The notes beneath the pieces were generated by a model. It ran no database searches, was not told the origin of the DNA, and saw only the letters and a program-made list of their open reading frames with translations. 64,000 bases of DNA from Acrasis kona (lineage: Eukaryota; Heterolobosea; Eutetramitea; Acrasida; Acrasidae), in assembly GCA_026419775.2 (NCBI GenBank), contig JAOPGA020000657.1:124001-188000 (forward strand), written 5' to 3'. A program made the position numbers and the translations under genes. Below are positions 8,653-18,367 of the stretch, one piece after another (position 1 is the stretch's first letter; the number at the start of each line of letters is the position of its first letter).

Positions 8653-10377
8653 ATGTTTCACACATTGCACCCCGTCCTCTTGATTAGCACATTTGTCGTC
8701 AACAAGATACTCCCGAGAACAGCGCAATCAAGTTTCTACATCGTAGTGGCAACAGCCATGGAGCTCGCGACAGAACAGTTGTTTCCAAACTCGATAAATA
8801 AACAAGTTGGAGGATCTAATCGCACCCTTCAAGAAGTACTTCAAATCGTTTTACTTGGGTTCTCGATAACTTGCCTAATACTTTCGGGGCTCTTCAAATC
8901 AGAGAGCGACACTGACAACAAGAAACCAAACAATCAGATCAAAAACAAGAATTTAATTCTCAAGTACGAAACGAGAGAGTACAAAAATAACGTAAAGCAG
9001 TACCAAATCCCTGTATACTGTGGCAAAGCAGATCAGGTGGCGCCGTTATCAAATGCCACATCACCGCTCCATCTACACGTAGAGCAAACGCTAAAACTAC
9101 CAACACAAGACATTTACAAACCGCACTTTGCAAAACTAATGGATGATGCCGATAAATTGTCTTTTACAAAAAACTTGTTCCACGTCCCCGAGAACATTAC
9201 ATACATGTGTGGAAATTCTCTAGGCCTACAACCAAAGTCACTCCAAGCCATGCTTCAGAACCACTTGGACAAATGGGCACATGTTGGTGTGAAGGGACAT
9301 TTCACAGGAGACTATCCTTGGTTTGAGATTGAAGATTTTCTGGTTGACAAGATGGCACGTGTGGTTGGAGCCAAACCCATTGAAATTGGAATCATGAACA
9401 CTTTAACATCAAACTTACATTCATTGCTAACTGCATTTTATAATCCAACGGATACACGTTACAAGATTTTAATAGAAGAGTCTCCTTTCCCTAGCGACAT
9501 GCATGCCATCACCAGTCATGTATTATCACGACGCATCAACAAGTCACCCGAACAAGTCGTCATTCAAGTCGGAGCGAAACCAGGAAGCGACATTATCACA
9601 ACACAAGACATTTTGGACACGATCACACAATTCAAGGATGAACTTTCGGTGGTCATGCTAGGAGCCGTTCATTTCATGACGGGTCAATTTTTGGATCTCG
9701 AAGCAATCACTAAACACGCACACCAATATGACATTATGGTTGGATTTGACTGCGCTCATGCTGCCGGTAACATTAATTTAAAGTTGCATGATTGGAACGT
9801 TGATTTTGCATGTTGGTGTACTTACAAGTATTTAAACTCTGGCCCTGGAAACATTGCCGGATTGTTCGTACATGAGAGACATGCTGACGCAAGTATGAAA
9901 GAGTTGCCAAGACATGGCGGTTGGTGGGGACATGCAAGAAAGACAAGATTTACTTTGACTAATAAATTTATTCCTCAAAGAGGTGCGGCTGGTTTCCAGT
10001 GCAGTAATCCTAGTGTAACTGATTGTTTGTCCTTGTTGAGTAGTTTAGAAATCTTTGATCGTGCTGGTATTGATGCCTTGCGTGAAAAGAGCGTGCTGTT
10101 GACTGATTATTTGGTTTTGTTGTTAAAGGCTCAAAAGGAACTAGTGGGTGAAATTGAAATTTTGACACCGAGTGATGTCCAGCGTAGAGGTTGTCAAGTG
10201 AGTGTGAGAGTGTTGAAGAGGGATATGGATCAAGTAAATAAGGATTTGGATAGCAGAGGCGTTGTTTGCGACGAAAGGGAGCCTGATGTGATTAGAATCG
10301 CGCCCACTCCACTATATAACACTTTCCAGGATGTTTATCGTGTCGTCTGTGAAATTACCAAAGTATTCTCAAAATAA
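8653..10377 (+). CDS. KYNU: Kynureninase with membrane-anchor N-terminal extension
   Basis: PLP enzyme of tryptophan breakdown that cleaves kynurenine to anthranilate and 3-hydroxykynurenine to 3-hydroxyanthranilate, each with release of alanine; the 3-hydroxy route leads to NAD. Single exon, 574 residues; the usual length is about 420-465. The catalytic part begins near residue 135. The core has MCGNSLGLQPKS, FPSDMHAI, VGFDCAHAAGN and TYKYLNSGPGN, where Lys392 should form the Schiff base with PLP, then GWWGHARKTRF and a C-terminal APTPLYNTFQDV, all family hallmarks. The extra 130 residues at the N-terminus hold two hydrophobic segments (about 5-35 and 64-84) joined by a polar loop. This suggests anchoring to a membrane, or an organelle-targeting leader. 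A start at a later Met would remove only the first segment. Confidence 0.93.
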   Translation: MFHTLHPVLLISTFVVNKILPRTAQSSFYIVVATAMELATEQLFPNSINKQVGGSNRTLQEVLQIVLLGFSITCLILSGLFKSESDTDNKKPNNQIKNKNLILKYETREYKNNVKQYQIPVYCGKADQVAPLSNATSPLHLHVEQTLKLPTQDIYKPHFAKLMDDADKLSFTKNLFHVPENITYMCGNSLGLQPKSLQAMLQNHLDKWAHVGVKGHFTGDYPWFEIEDFLVDKMARVVGAKPIEIGIMNTLTSNLHSLLTAFYNPTDTRYKILIEESPFPSDMHAITSHVLSRRINKSPEQVVIQVGAKPGSDIITTQDILDTITQFKDELSVVMLGAVHFMTGQFLDLEAITKHAHQYDIMVGFDCAHAAGNINLKLHDWNVDFACWCTYKYLNSGPGNIAGLFVHERHADASMKELPRHGGWWGHARKTRFTLTNKFIPQRGAAGFQCSNPSVTDCLSLLSSLEIFDRAGIDALREKSVLLTDYLVLLLKAQKELVGEIEILTPSDVQRRGCQVSVRVLKRDMDQVNKDLDSRGVVCDEREPDVIRIAPTPLYNTFQDVYRVVCEITKVFSK

Positions 10378-10514
10378 AATGTACAATTAAACAAACTTCT
10401 GGACTAGTTAAATCTGGCCTTTATTAATAATTGCCATTTAATGTATCGGTCATCGCTTCATAAAACCTCGATACAATGCATTAAATCTAAATTGTTGTAC
10501 TTTGTTATTGTTCA

Positions 10515-11185
10515 TCAAACGGTGACGTAACCGAATTTCCCACTACCAAGAAACGTTAGGTACGGCATTACTGTTTTATCTCTCGGTGCGAAATGTTTAC
10601 CGTTCCAATACTTTTCTTTTACGAATGCCTTTTTGATTGTACAATGCAATAGATTATGACCGGAATTGCTTTCTTGATCAATCTTATCAACTACACAACG
10701 TAGTTGAGCAGCACACTCGTCGATTCCCCAGTTTATCTCTTCATTTAAATCACCTCCATCCATCCAACCAAACCTGCTTGGGGTTACGTTCGGTATTTCA
10801 GCCCATTTATCAACCTTTTGACCTGTACAACCTCCGATAGAAGTGACAACAGATTCCATGCCCTTCACAGGAACATTAAGAATAAAGTCGCTGGACTCAG
10901 AAATTAAAGACGCGGTAAATCTTTTCTTATTCATTGAGCATATAAAGTGAGCGTGGTTATCAACGAGGGTTATCCAAGAAATCTTGAACGGTTAAAACAA
11001 TTAACTAACTTCGTACACACCGTCATAATGTTCCGCAAAATTATTGAATTATCTTTTTTACTCGACGTGAGTAAGCAAACAGGATTTGTATACAAGAATC
11101 TAGAAAGTAATTGTGGCTGATCCACGCTAAAAATTTGTGACATTGCCAATGATGGTGTTTGCATTTTTAATATTGCATCCATCAT
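10515..11185 (-). CDS. Flavin-reductase-like FMN-binding protein (2 exons)
   Basis: Exons 11021-11185 and 10515-10982 are joined across a 38-nt intron (donor GTGTGT) to give 210 residues. The joined reading NIMTISWITLVDNHAHFICSMNK runs across the splice and matches the flavin-reductase-like split-barrel fold (PF01613): N-terminal SRFLYTNPVCLLTS, the central VDNHAHFICS strand, then SDFILNVPVKGM and TGQKVDKWAE. Family members bind FMN and either reduce free flavin or use it as cofactor; the substrate cannot be told here. No signal or membrane segment is visible. The start is divergent from the TBC gene, only 32 bp away. Its 3' end faces kynureninase. Confidence 0.75.
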
Positions 11186-11217
11186 TACAAATTCGTCTTC
11201 ATAAATCGTTTTAAAAG

Positions 11218-12604
11218 ATGTCTAACAGAGGAGATAAACCCTCTGATTTTGATGCTTTCGAACGATTGCCGGAGAGAAAGGAGCCAACAATAGGCTTACG
11301 ATCATCAGTAAAAAACATCAGCATTAGCTCACCAACATCCCCAATAGGCTCACCAGCGTCACCAATATCACCACCTATTGGTGTGGTAAGGGTATATAGC
11401 AACAGCGAATCTATTGATAGCCTCAATCAACGTATGCTTCAAGGCAATGATAAAAGATTTGTTGAATGGCCAAAGTTGGGATTTCCGGACCCAGAAGACC
11501 CAGATTTACGTAGGTTAGAATATGCTTGGAAAAGCAAACAGGGTGACAAGTTGGAGCTGGAAGCAGAGAAAGTTTGGCAAGAGTTTCTTCTAAATAGCAA
11601 TAAAGTAAACAATAGACAGAAGCAATGTCAACAACTCATTCGTAAACATGGAATTCCATCCAAGTATAGACCTAGGGTACGATTTATTTTTTTTGCATTT
11701 TTCTAACAAGACAAGGTTTGGATGGAGATAAGGGGCGTCGATAAAAAGATGAAGGAGAATGAGGGGTATTATGATAGTATACTGGATGTACACAAAAACA
11801 CACCATGTGTCTCGGCTGAGCAGATCCAGTTGGACCTCCACCGTACATTTCCGCAACATCCACTTTTCTTTGAAAATCCAGTCCCTACTTCTGGTAGAAG
11901 CCAAATGCAACGCATACTCACAGCATATAGTTGGAGGAACCCACATGTTAGTTACTGCCAAAGTTTAAATTACATTGTTGGAATTCTTCTACTGCACTAT
12001 AGCGAGGAGCAGAGCTTCTGGATGCTTGTCAGCATACTCGAAGAATTATTACCTGCGAACTTTTATAACCCTCAACTGAAAGGTGTCAGGGTTGACTCTA
12101 GGGTTCTAGACGAAATGTTAAAAGATCGTTTACCTAAGCTTCATCAACACTTCTTTAACTGCCACATTGAGGTTCAAACATTTTGTACTGGATGGTTCAT
12201 GAGACTTTTTGTTGACATTTTTCCTCTAGAAGTGAGTTTATTTAAACGCAAAAAATGATTAACTTTTTTAGACGACAATGAGAATTTGGGACCTCTTGTT
12301 CAGCGAAGGAAGCAAAGTTTTGTTCCGCACAATTCTTGCCTTTTTAAAGATTAGCGAAAATGATCTCCTAGGATGCTCTCACATGGGCGAAATGTTACAT
12401 TACCTTAATGCCGCTCCAATTAGACAATATGACTACAACATTCTTGTAAAAACATGCTTTTCCTTTTATTCCTTGAAAAGAAAGAATTTGGAGGACGCCC
12501 GTGATAGATGTACAAAGATTGTGGAGGCTGAGATAAGAGAACTGCAGATCAGAAGAGATGCAGCTAGGCAGCGCATGATGAGCATGAATATGACCATTGC
12601 ATAA
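11218..12604 (+). CDS. TBC-domain Rab GTPase-activating protein
   Basis: Stimulates GTP hydrolysis on Rab GTPases in membrane traffic. Three exons (11218-11676, 11716-12231, 12272-12604) give 435 residues with both introns 39-40 nt. The N-terminal 60 residues are Ser/Pro rich. The TBC domain starts at RKHGIPSKYRPRVWMEI, across the first splice. It carries both catalytic fingers: IQLDLHRTFPQH (arginine finger, IxxDxxR) and VSYCQSLNYIVG (glutamine finger, YxQ). The second intron falls just after FVDIFPLE, and the exon that follows continues TTMRIWDLLFSEG, a conserved TBC block. A basic coiled segment closes the protein. With both fingers present, active GAP function is expected. Which Rab is served is unknown. 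Confidence 0.93.
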
Positions 12605-12705
12605 AATAGATATTGATTTGTTCATTTCTTGTTCTTGTTACAATTTTTAATTTTAACCGTTAGTTAGAATTGAGAGTTGACCTCAACAAGTTTTATGTAT
12701 ACATC

Positions 12706-14619
12706 ATGTCCGCACATGACCACTTTATAAATTATGAGTACAAAAAGAGCGTCGCATTGCTCAAAAGTATGCTGTCTTCGTCAAGTTCCTACGAACATTC
12801 ATTTAAAATCAAACATAATTTATTGATCGCCACATTTTTATCGCAGGAGGACACTCAATCGGAGCCGGGATTCCACGAAGAGAAACTCTTGTTGGGGCTG
12901 GAAGAACTTCGGAAAGAATACATTAATAATCATCCAGATCACGATCCTAGAGACATTAGTACATCAAAGATGGACTATAACCTGCTTGTTTATAATCAAG
13001 CGTGTTTGTATTTCATGTTTTCTAGATTCGAACATGTACTAAAACTACTCACGCCAATCTTTTCTAAACTCTGCGAGATGCTGGAAAGACAGGTTGTGCT
13101 GGACAAACAACAAGAGTCACTTTCGCTCAAGGTTAATTTTTTGCTTTTAGAGACTTTCTTCTCTCAAAAAAATAAAATACAACGAGCGGAAATTGTTATC
13201 CGCTATTTGAATGAGGCTTTTCTTTCCTTGTTAAATTATCAACCCAGTGCAAACTCCCCTCACCTTACAGTGCCTCCGTCTCTACCATCTTCTCATGCGG
13301 ACCACTTGTCCATGGTAGAATGTAAATTCTATTTGCATGTTTATAGGGCGAGATTTTACCTGCTGGGAAGAGACATACAAAAAGCGCAACAGGATTGGGC
13401 TGCCGCCATGCAGACCATGAGTTCAGAGGAAATTCCATCCTCTGTTAAGGGTGGTATTTGTGTGATGAAGAGCAGCATGGAGTTTGTTAGTGCGACTTTA
13501 CAAACTCTAAATCAAAAATATAATAAAGAAATATCACAAAAGCTCTATGCCAAATGCATAGATACTTTGAGAGAGTGCAGTAGCATCATATCTCCTCTAG
13601 TTTATTACAATAATATTGGTTGTGCTTATTTACGTATGCAGAAGCCTTATTTGTCTCAAATGTTCTTTAATAAGGGTCTTGTCGTCTCTGATGGAGCTTC
13701 TCAGATTGAGAAAGGTATATTATTTTATAATGCTGGAGTACAGTCCATACGTAACTGCGCTTATCAAGCTGCTTTTAATCATCTAGTCGAGGCCTCCTTT
13801 GTAATGTATAACAATCCTTTATTATGGGTGCGGATTGCAGAGTGTTGCATTGCTTATTGTCAAGATAATCATGATACAAATCAAACTAATAGGGTAAAAG
13901 TTTACTATGGTGACAATGAAGAACGCGAAATGGCTGTTTTGTTGCCTACCTTTGCTACGCCTGTTAATTCTTCTTTATATTACGAAAAAAACACTTTCGT
14001 ACCTGTAGAAGATGTTTTTGGATTTGAAATGCTAACATCAAAAAACGTCAGGCAGGATATTGGTGAGATAAGCATGGGTACTGCAAATGTATGTTTGAGA
14101 AATGCAATGACCCTTATGATGTCTTCTAAAAACTTTCATCCCCTGATTGAACATATTCTTGTAAAGTCAGCTTATGTATCTCTAGAGCTTTGTGATCCAT
14201 TGTCTTGTTTGAACGACTGTAAAAGATTGTTATCCTTCTCACAATGTTCTCAAATTAGTAGAATTGCTGCCATATGCTATGGCTTTGAGGCGTTATGTGC
14301 TTTGGATCAAGCCCAGCAGTGCTTTCACTTGGTGCCCACACAAGAGATGCAACAAATATTTTTGGATATGAAGAAGAGCCAAATACAAGAGCCACTGTTG
14401 TCTTTGCACCAATCTTTGTTATTAAATGTTGCTATTGTTTACATCACTCAGGGTCAGTTTAAAGAAGCTCAGGAGATGATTAATGGCGTAAATTCAATAT
14501 TGAGTAAACAAGAAAAACGGCCTGCAGATATTGCACATATAATGTACTTGTCACAAGTGTATATTCTTATATCCGTTGGCGATAAAAAAAGAGCAATAGA
14601 ATACATCCTACAAAAATAA
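12706..14619 (+). CDS. CNOT10: CCR4-NOT complex subunit CNOT10
   Basis: TPR scaffold of the CCR4-NOT mRNA deadenylase, where it pairs with CNOT11 on the N-terminal arm of CNOT1. Single exon, 637 residues from the first ATG (the frame is open further upstream but only from a TTG). Repeated TPR-like helices fill the protein. CNOT10 landmarks are YNLLVYNQACLYF near residue 95, SPLVYYNNIGCAYLRM near 300, and GILFYNAGVQSIRNCAYQAAF...NPLLWVRIAECCIA near 345-385, close to animal CNOT10 (RLWLRLAECCI). It is about 100 residues shorter than the human protein, mostly by lacking low-complexity inserts. It is in tandem with the TBC gene, about 100 bp downstream. Confidence 0.85.
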   Translation: MSAHDHFINYEYKKSVALLKSMLSSSSSYEHSFKIKHNLLIATFLSQEDTQSEPGFHEEKLLLGLEELRKEYINNHPDHDPRDISTSKMDYNLLVYNQACLYFMFSRFEHVLKLLTPIFSKLCEMLERQVVLDKQQESLSLKVNFLLLETFFSQKNKIQRAEIVIRYLNEAFLSLLNYQPSANSPHLTVPPSLPSSHADHLSMVECKFYLHVYRARFYLLGRDIQKAQQDWAAAMQTMSSEEIPSSVKGGICVMKSSMEFVSATLQTLNQKYNKEISQKLYAKCIDTLRECSSIISPLVYYNNIGCAYLRMQKPYLSQMFFNKGLVVSDGASQIEKGILFYNAGVQSIRNCAYQAAFNHLVEASFVMYNNPLLWVRIAECCIAYCQDNHDTNQTNRVKVYYGDNEEREMAVLLPTFATPVNSSLYYEKNTFVPVEDVFGFEMLTSKNVRQDIGEISMGTANVCLRNAMTLMMSSKNFHPLIEHILVKSAYVSLELCDPLSCLNDCKRLLSFSQCSQISRIAAICYGFEALCALDQAQQCFHLVPTQEMQQIFLDMKKSQIQEPLLSLHQSLLLNVAIVYITQGQFKEAQEMINGVNSILSKQEKRPADIAHIMYLSQVYILISVGDKKRAIEYILQK

Positions 14620-14737
14620 GTTAATGTCCTCCTGAAATGATTAAAATAAGAATATGAATTGGATTCATATAACAATAAAAGAGAATTAATGGTGAACCCA
14701 AAAGTCTTTCATATTTTGTCGATTACAACAAACAGAG

Positions 14738-15433
14738 ATGAAATATCCCCATCAGGTGGTGATATTTGACCTTGGTGGTGTGGTGTTGAGTTCACCACAT
14801 GAAGGTTTAACAGAGTATGAGACGGAATTAAACCTGCCAAAATATACTTTAGGGAAACTTCTGAACTATAACGATAACGATGGTGACTTCGCCAAACTCG
14901 AACGTAATGAAATTAGCTTTAATCACTACTGCACAGTAACGGAAGAGAAATTCTCCAAATTACACAATCAATCTGGTCAACAAGCATTCTCAGCAAAACG
15001 GATGGTGGAGAAGTTGGAGAAATACTCATCAACCATAAATCTTGCTGTGGTTGAAGTTATTGCTAATTTAAGAAGTTTAGGCATCGTGACGTGCGCTCTA
15101 ACAAACAATTGGTACAACATCGACTCCGAGGAAGTTTTATCCGCAGCCGAATCTTATAAACTAACAACAAGTCAGCATAAAGAAATGACGACCGAATTAC
15201 GCAATCACTTCGACCATTTCTTTGAAAGCCGCGAGATGCTTCTGAGAAAACCACAATCATTAATCTATAAAAAAGTTTTGGACGCATTAAATGTTGATGC
15301 TAAAAACTGCATTTATCTGGACGACATTGGTCAAAATTTAAAACCAATGCGCGAACTGGGGGCAAAAACAATTCTTGTTAAAAATGTTGAGGAAGCGCTG
15401 AAAGAGCTGAAGGAGTATTATGAAATAAAGTAA
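14738..15433 (+). CDS. HAD-superfamily phosphatase-like hydrolase
   Basis: Single exon, 231 residues. Motif I is VVIFDLGGVVLSSP: the nucleophile Asp is followed by Leu-Gly instead of the usual x-Asp, as in the FDLGGV subgroup that includes the soluble epoxide hydrolase N-domain and YihX-type sugar phosphatases. Motif II is CALTNNW, motif III the Lys of RKPQSLIYKK, and motif IV YLDDIGQNLKPMRELG. The alpha-helical cap between motifs I and II is of normal size. The substrate is unknown; a small phosphorylated metabolite is likely. No targeting signal is evident. A stem-loop lies just behind the stop codon. Confidence 0.85.
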   Translation: MKYPHQVVIFDLGGVVLSSPHEGLTEYETELNLPKYTLGKLLNYNDNDGDFAKLERNEISFNHYCTVTEEKFSKLHNQSGQQAFSAKRMVEKLEKYSSTINLAVVEVIANLRSLGIVTCALTNNWYNIDSEEVLSAAESYKLTTSQHKEMTTELRNHFDHFFESREMLLRKPQSLIYKKVLDALNVDAKNCIYLDDIGQNLKPMRELGAKTILVKNVEEALKELKEYYEIK

Positions 15434-15463
15434 CAAATTATTTTCTCTTTTAGTATGTAGTGT

Positions 15464-15502
15464 TATGAATTACTCGTTAAGACCAAGCAGGGGTAATTCA
15501 TA
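15464..15502. other. 10-bp stem-loop behind the HAD gene
   Basis: TATGAATTAC and GTAATTCATA form a perfect 10-bp stem with a 19-nt loop, 30 bases after the stop codon. It may shape the 3' UTR of the HAD gene. No known element matches. Confidence 0.4.
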
Positions 15503-15681
15503 GACCTTAAGAAGCCTATAAACAATACACTGACAGCTTTATTCCTGTCGTGAATATAGGAACTATTGTAATGTAATACAAAGTGAATAAATAATTGTTA
15601 CAAAAAGTATTTTACATTAAATGACAATTGTCATACGGGGGAGGTAATGTGCGATGTCATTTTCAAACGAAAATTTTTAAT

Positions 15682-17007
15682 TTATTTATTTTCCGAGTAC
15701 TTTTTATACATTCTCTTCTTGGATTTTGTTGCATACTCAGAGTCGATAGCGTTTGATCTTTGGTTAGACAAAGCAGACCAGTTACAGTTTAGCTTCTTGT
15801 TACCTTGCTGAGCATATAGTTGAGGAGTTGCCATGTCCGAAATAAGATCGTTCATCTCAAAAGCCATCTTTTGGCAATAGTCTCCTTCACGGTATTCACT
15901 TTCTTCTAAGAAAGCCTTCTGGGAGTTCAAAATGTTTCTTGCCCCTTCATAATCACCCTTGTCTGCTGCTATCCTACTTCGCAATAAGGCCTCTGCTTGC
16001 TTTACACGAATAATTTGTTTATCAACCTGTTCGTTCTTCTTGTCGGTATTAGCCGCACTAGATCTCTGGATTGATGCCGTAACCTTAACTTCATCCAATT
16101 TCTTATTTTGAACATTGTAATAAGACAAGTTGACCACAACAATATTTTGGAGATGAGGTTGTTCGGATGTGACAGCACTCAAAGTGACCTCGAAAATAAT
16201 ATCTTTGCTCTCTCCGGAATACAAATCACCGATTCGGATCTCGTTATCGGAAAGTTTCTTGTAGGAAGAGGAATGTATGGCTTTAATGTTGACACCTTCA
16301 AGAGGATCGATTCTGAGTTTAATGTTCTGGGCGGTGACGCTCAAAAGACCTCCCAAGCAGTCACTGAAGGCTTGAGCAATCTCATCGGTCTTTTGTACAT
16401 AATAGTACAAACCATTTCCTGCCTCTGCAACGGACCTTAGCATGTTTGCATCGTGGTCAGAGCCAAAACCAAACGTGAAGACACTGACGGGCTTGTTCAT
16501 GGTCATAAGAGAGTCCATGCCTGCGACAATCTGGTCCGATGAAGTTAGTCCTGCATTGGCCTGACCGTCAGTGAACAAGAGAATCGAACCAACATCATTG
16601 GGTGCGACTCGATTCTTGCAAACTTCCAAAGCTTTGTAGAGGGCATCGCTAATGTTGGTGCTGTTTCTGTCTCTAATTTTCTTAACAATGTCTTTGGCTT
16701 TGGTGCGATTTTCTTGTGTCATTTTTGTGAATTCTAGTACCGTGTCGATAACGTCATCGAAAATGATGAGTGCTAAATTGTCGTGGTCTGTCAACTGATC
16801 AATCATGAATGTTAAAGTGTCCTTGACGAGGTTCATTTTATCTCCAGCCATACTGCCTGAACGATCTATAACACAAGTAACGTCGATAGGGGTACGTTCA
16901 ACTTCAACGTCTGGTGCGTTGATGGTTGCCATAACGTAGAGGTCTCTACTTTCTAGGGGGATTTCGTTGTATTCTGTGCTTGTTGACAATTGCAATGATT
17001 GAGCCAT
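15682..17007 (-). CDS. von Willebrand factor A domain protein
   Basis: Single exon, 441 residues, with no signal peptide, so probably cytosolic. The vWA domain spans about residues 38-215 and has an intact metal-ion adhesion site: CVIDRSGSMAGDK (DxSxS), a middle Thr (near NSTNISDALYKAL) and LLFTDGQAN (Asp). A beta-rich middle part (220-300) and a helical tail with QAEALLRSRIAADKGDYEGARNIL follow, the layout of the plant/protist and bacterial YfbK-like vWA proteins. Such proteins usually serve in protein-protein binding through the Mg2+ site; no partner can be named. It is divergent from GDP-fucose synthase, with a 285-bp gap. Confidence 0.85.
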   Translation of the reverse strand: MAQSLQLSTSTEYNEIPLESRDLYVMATINAPDVEVERTPIDVTCVIDRSGSMAGDKMNLVKDTLTFMIDQLTDHDNLALIIFDDVIDTVLEFTKMTQENRTKAKDIVKKIRDRNSTNISDALYKALEVCKNRVAPNDVGSILLFTDGQANAGLTSSDQIVAGMDSLMTMNKPVSVFTFGFGSDHDANMLRSVAEAGNGLYYYVQKTDEIAQAFSDCLGGLLSVTAQNIKLRIDPLEGVNIKAIHSSSYKKLSDNEIRIGDLYSGESKDIIFEVTLSAVTSEQPHLQNIVVVNLSYYNVQNKKLDEVKVTASIQRSSAANTDKKNEQVDKQIIRVKQAEALLRSRIAADKGDYEGARNILNSQKAFLEESEYREGDYCQKMAFEMNDLISDMATPQLYAQQGNKKLNCNWSALSNQRSNAIDSEYATKSKKRMYKKYSENK

Positions 17008-17230
17008 GGTTGTATTTTTTTCTTATATCATTTTATGATCTATACCACAGCGAATTTATACTTTTCCTCTTGAAGGAGTTACACCGAAGTTCGTGTCATG
17101 ATTGTTGTTGAAGTTGAGCATTTTACAAAATCCATAGCTCCTAGTTGATGTCTTTGATTAAAATACTCTTCAGTCAATTATTGACAGATAAAGAAAGTGA
17201 GACAGGCTTTCTGGATATATTCATAGTGCC

Positions 17231-17239
17231 ATGTTGTAG
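17231..17239 (+). promoter_or_regulatory. Two-codon upstream ORF
   Basis: ATG TTG TAG, 53 bp before the GDP-fucose synthase start, is a minimal upstream ORF if transcription begins before it. It may slightly reduce initiation at the main start. Confidence 0.3.
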
Positions 17240-17292
17240 TTGATTTGAACCACCTTCTTTTACAAGAACTCAACCAACTGAATTCCCTCATC

Positions 17293-18294
17293 ATGACCAA
17301 TATCACTTATGATACCATCCCCGGAAGCGAGAAGCTAGATGACAACGATGTAATTTTGGTGACTGGTGGTACAGGTCTTTTTGGAAAGGGTATTGAGGAG
17401 GTAGTGCAGACGTTGAAGCTCAAAGGAAAATTTTATTTCGCCGGTAGCAAGGACGGTAACTTGAAGAATCTTGATGAGTGCGAAAAGCTTTTTGAGAAAG
17501 TTAAGCCAACTTATGTTTTGCACTTGGCTGCTTTTGTTGGTGGTTTATTCCGCAACATGAAGTACAAGGTTGACTTTTGGTTGGACAATGTGAATATGAA
17601 CAACAATGTCTTGAGATGCTGCCATAAACACAATGTCAAGAAGACTGTATCATGCTTGAGCACATGCATTTTCCCAGACAAAGTATCATATCCAATCCAT
17701 GAGGATGTTCTACACAACGGACCACCACATTTCAGCAACGATGCCTATGCCTATGCTAAGCGTATGTTGGACATGACTTCAAGATGGTTCAACCAACAAT
17801 ACTACGAAGGAGAGGCCAGGTTCACTAGTGTCATCCCAACCAATCTCTACGGAAAGTACGACAATTTTAACATACAAGACGGACACGTTCTTCCTGGACT
17901 CATGCACAAGATCTACTTGGCACAAAAGAACGGAACGGACTACGTTGTGTATGGTACCGGAAAACCTTTAAGACAATTCTGCTACAATGTTGACGCCGCA
18001 AGAATGATTTTATGGACACTTTTGAACTACACTGAGGAGGAACCACTAATCATATCCGTCCCTGAAGAAGATGAGGTCAGCATCGCCGACGTTGCCAAAA
18101 CCATAGCTGAGGAGTTCAAGTTTGAGAAGGAAATCAAATTTGACACCGAAAAGGCGGATGGTCAGTACAAGAAGACAGCATCAAACGATAAATTCAAAAA
18201 GTTATATCCCGACTTTAAGTTTACACCATTCAAGGATGCGATCGCTGAAACTGTCCAGTGGTTCCAAGCCAATTATGAAACAGTCAGAAAATAA
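17293..18294 (+). CDS. GDP-L-fucose synthase (GER1/TSTA3)
   Basis: Makes GDP-L-fucose from GDP-4-keto-6-deoxymannose by epimerisation and NADPH reduction, in the cytosol. Single exon, 333 residues from the first ATG. The extended-SDR fold is clear: NADP-binding VILVTGGTGLFGKGIEE, the loop HLAAFVGGLFRNM, the Ser-Thr-Cys active-site strand CLSTCIFPD, YAYAKRMLDM with the catalytic Tyr-x-x-x-Lys, and FTSVIPTNLYGKYDNFN, the GER family signature. The C-terminal part TASNDKFKKLYPDFKFTP also fits. The product feeds fucosylation of glycoproteins, so it complements the mannosyltransferase elsewhere in the window only in a general sense. Confidence 0.95.
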   Translation: MTNITYDTIPGSEKLDDNDVILVTGGTGLFGKGIEEVVQTLKLKGKFYFAGSKDGNLKNLDECEKLFEKVKPTYVLHLAAFVGGLFRNMKYKVDFWLDNVNMNNNVLRCCHKHNVKKTVSCLSTCIFPDKVSYPIHEDVLHNGPPHFSNDAYAYAKRMLDMTSRWFNQQYYEGEARFTSVIPTNLYGKYDNFNIQDGHVLPGLMHKIYLAQKNGTDYVVYGTGKPLRQFCYNVDAARMILWTLLNYTEEEPLIISVPEEDEVSIADVAKTIAEEFKFEKEIKFDTEKADGQYKKTASNDKFKKLYPDFKFTPFKDAIAETVQWFQANYETVRK

Positions 18295-18367
18295 AATACA
18301 TTTTGATACGTTTGTTGTTTATTTTTTTTAACATTTATTTACATTGACCTTGAGTGAGTGGGACTCC

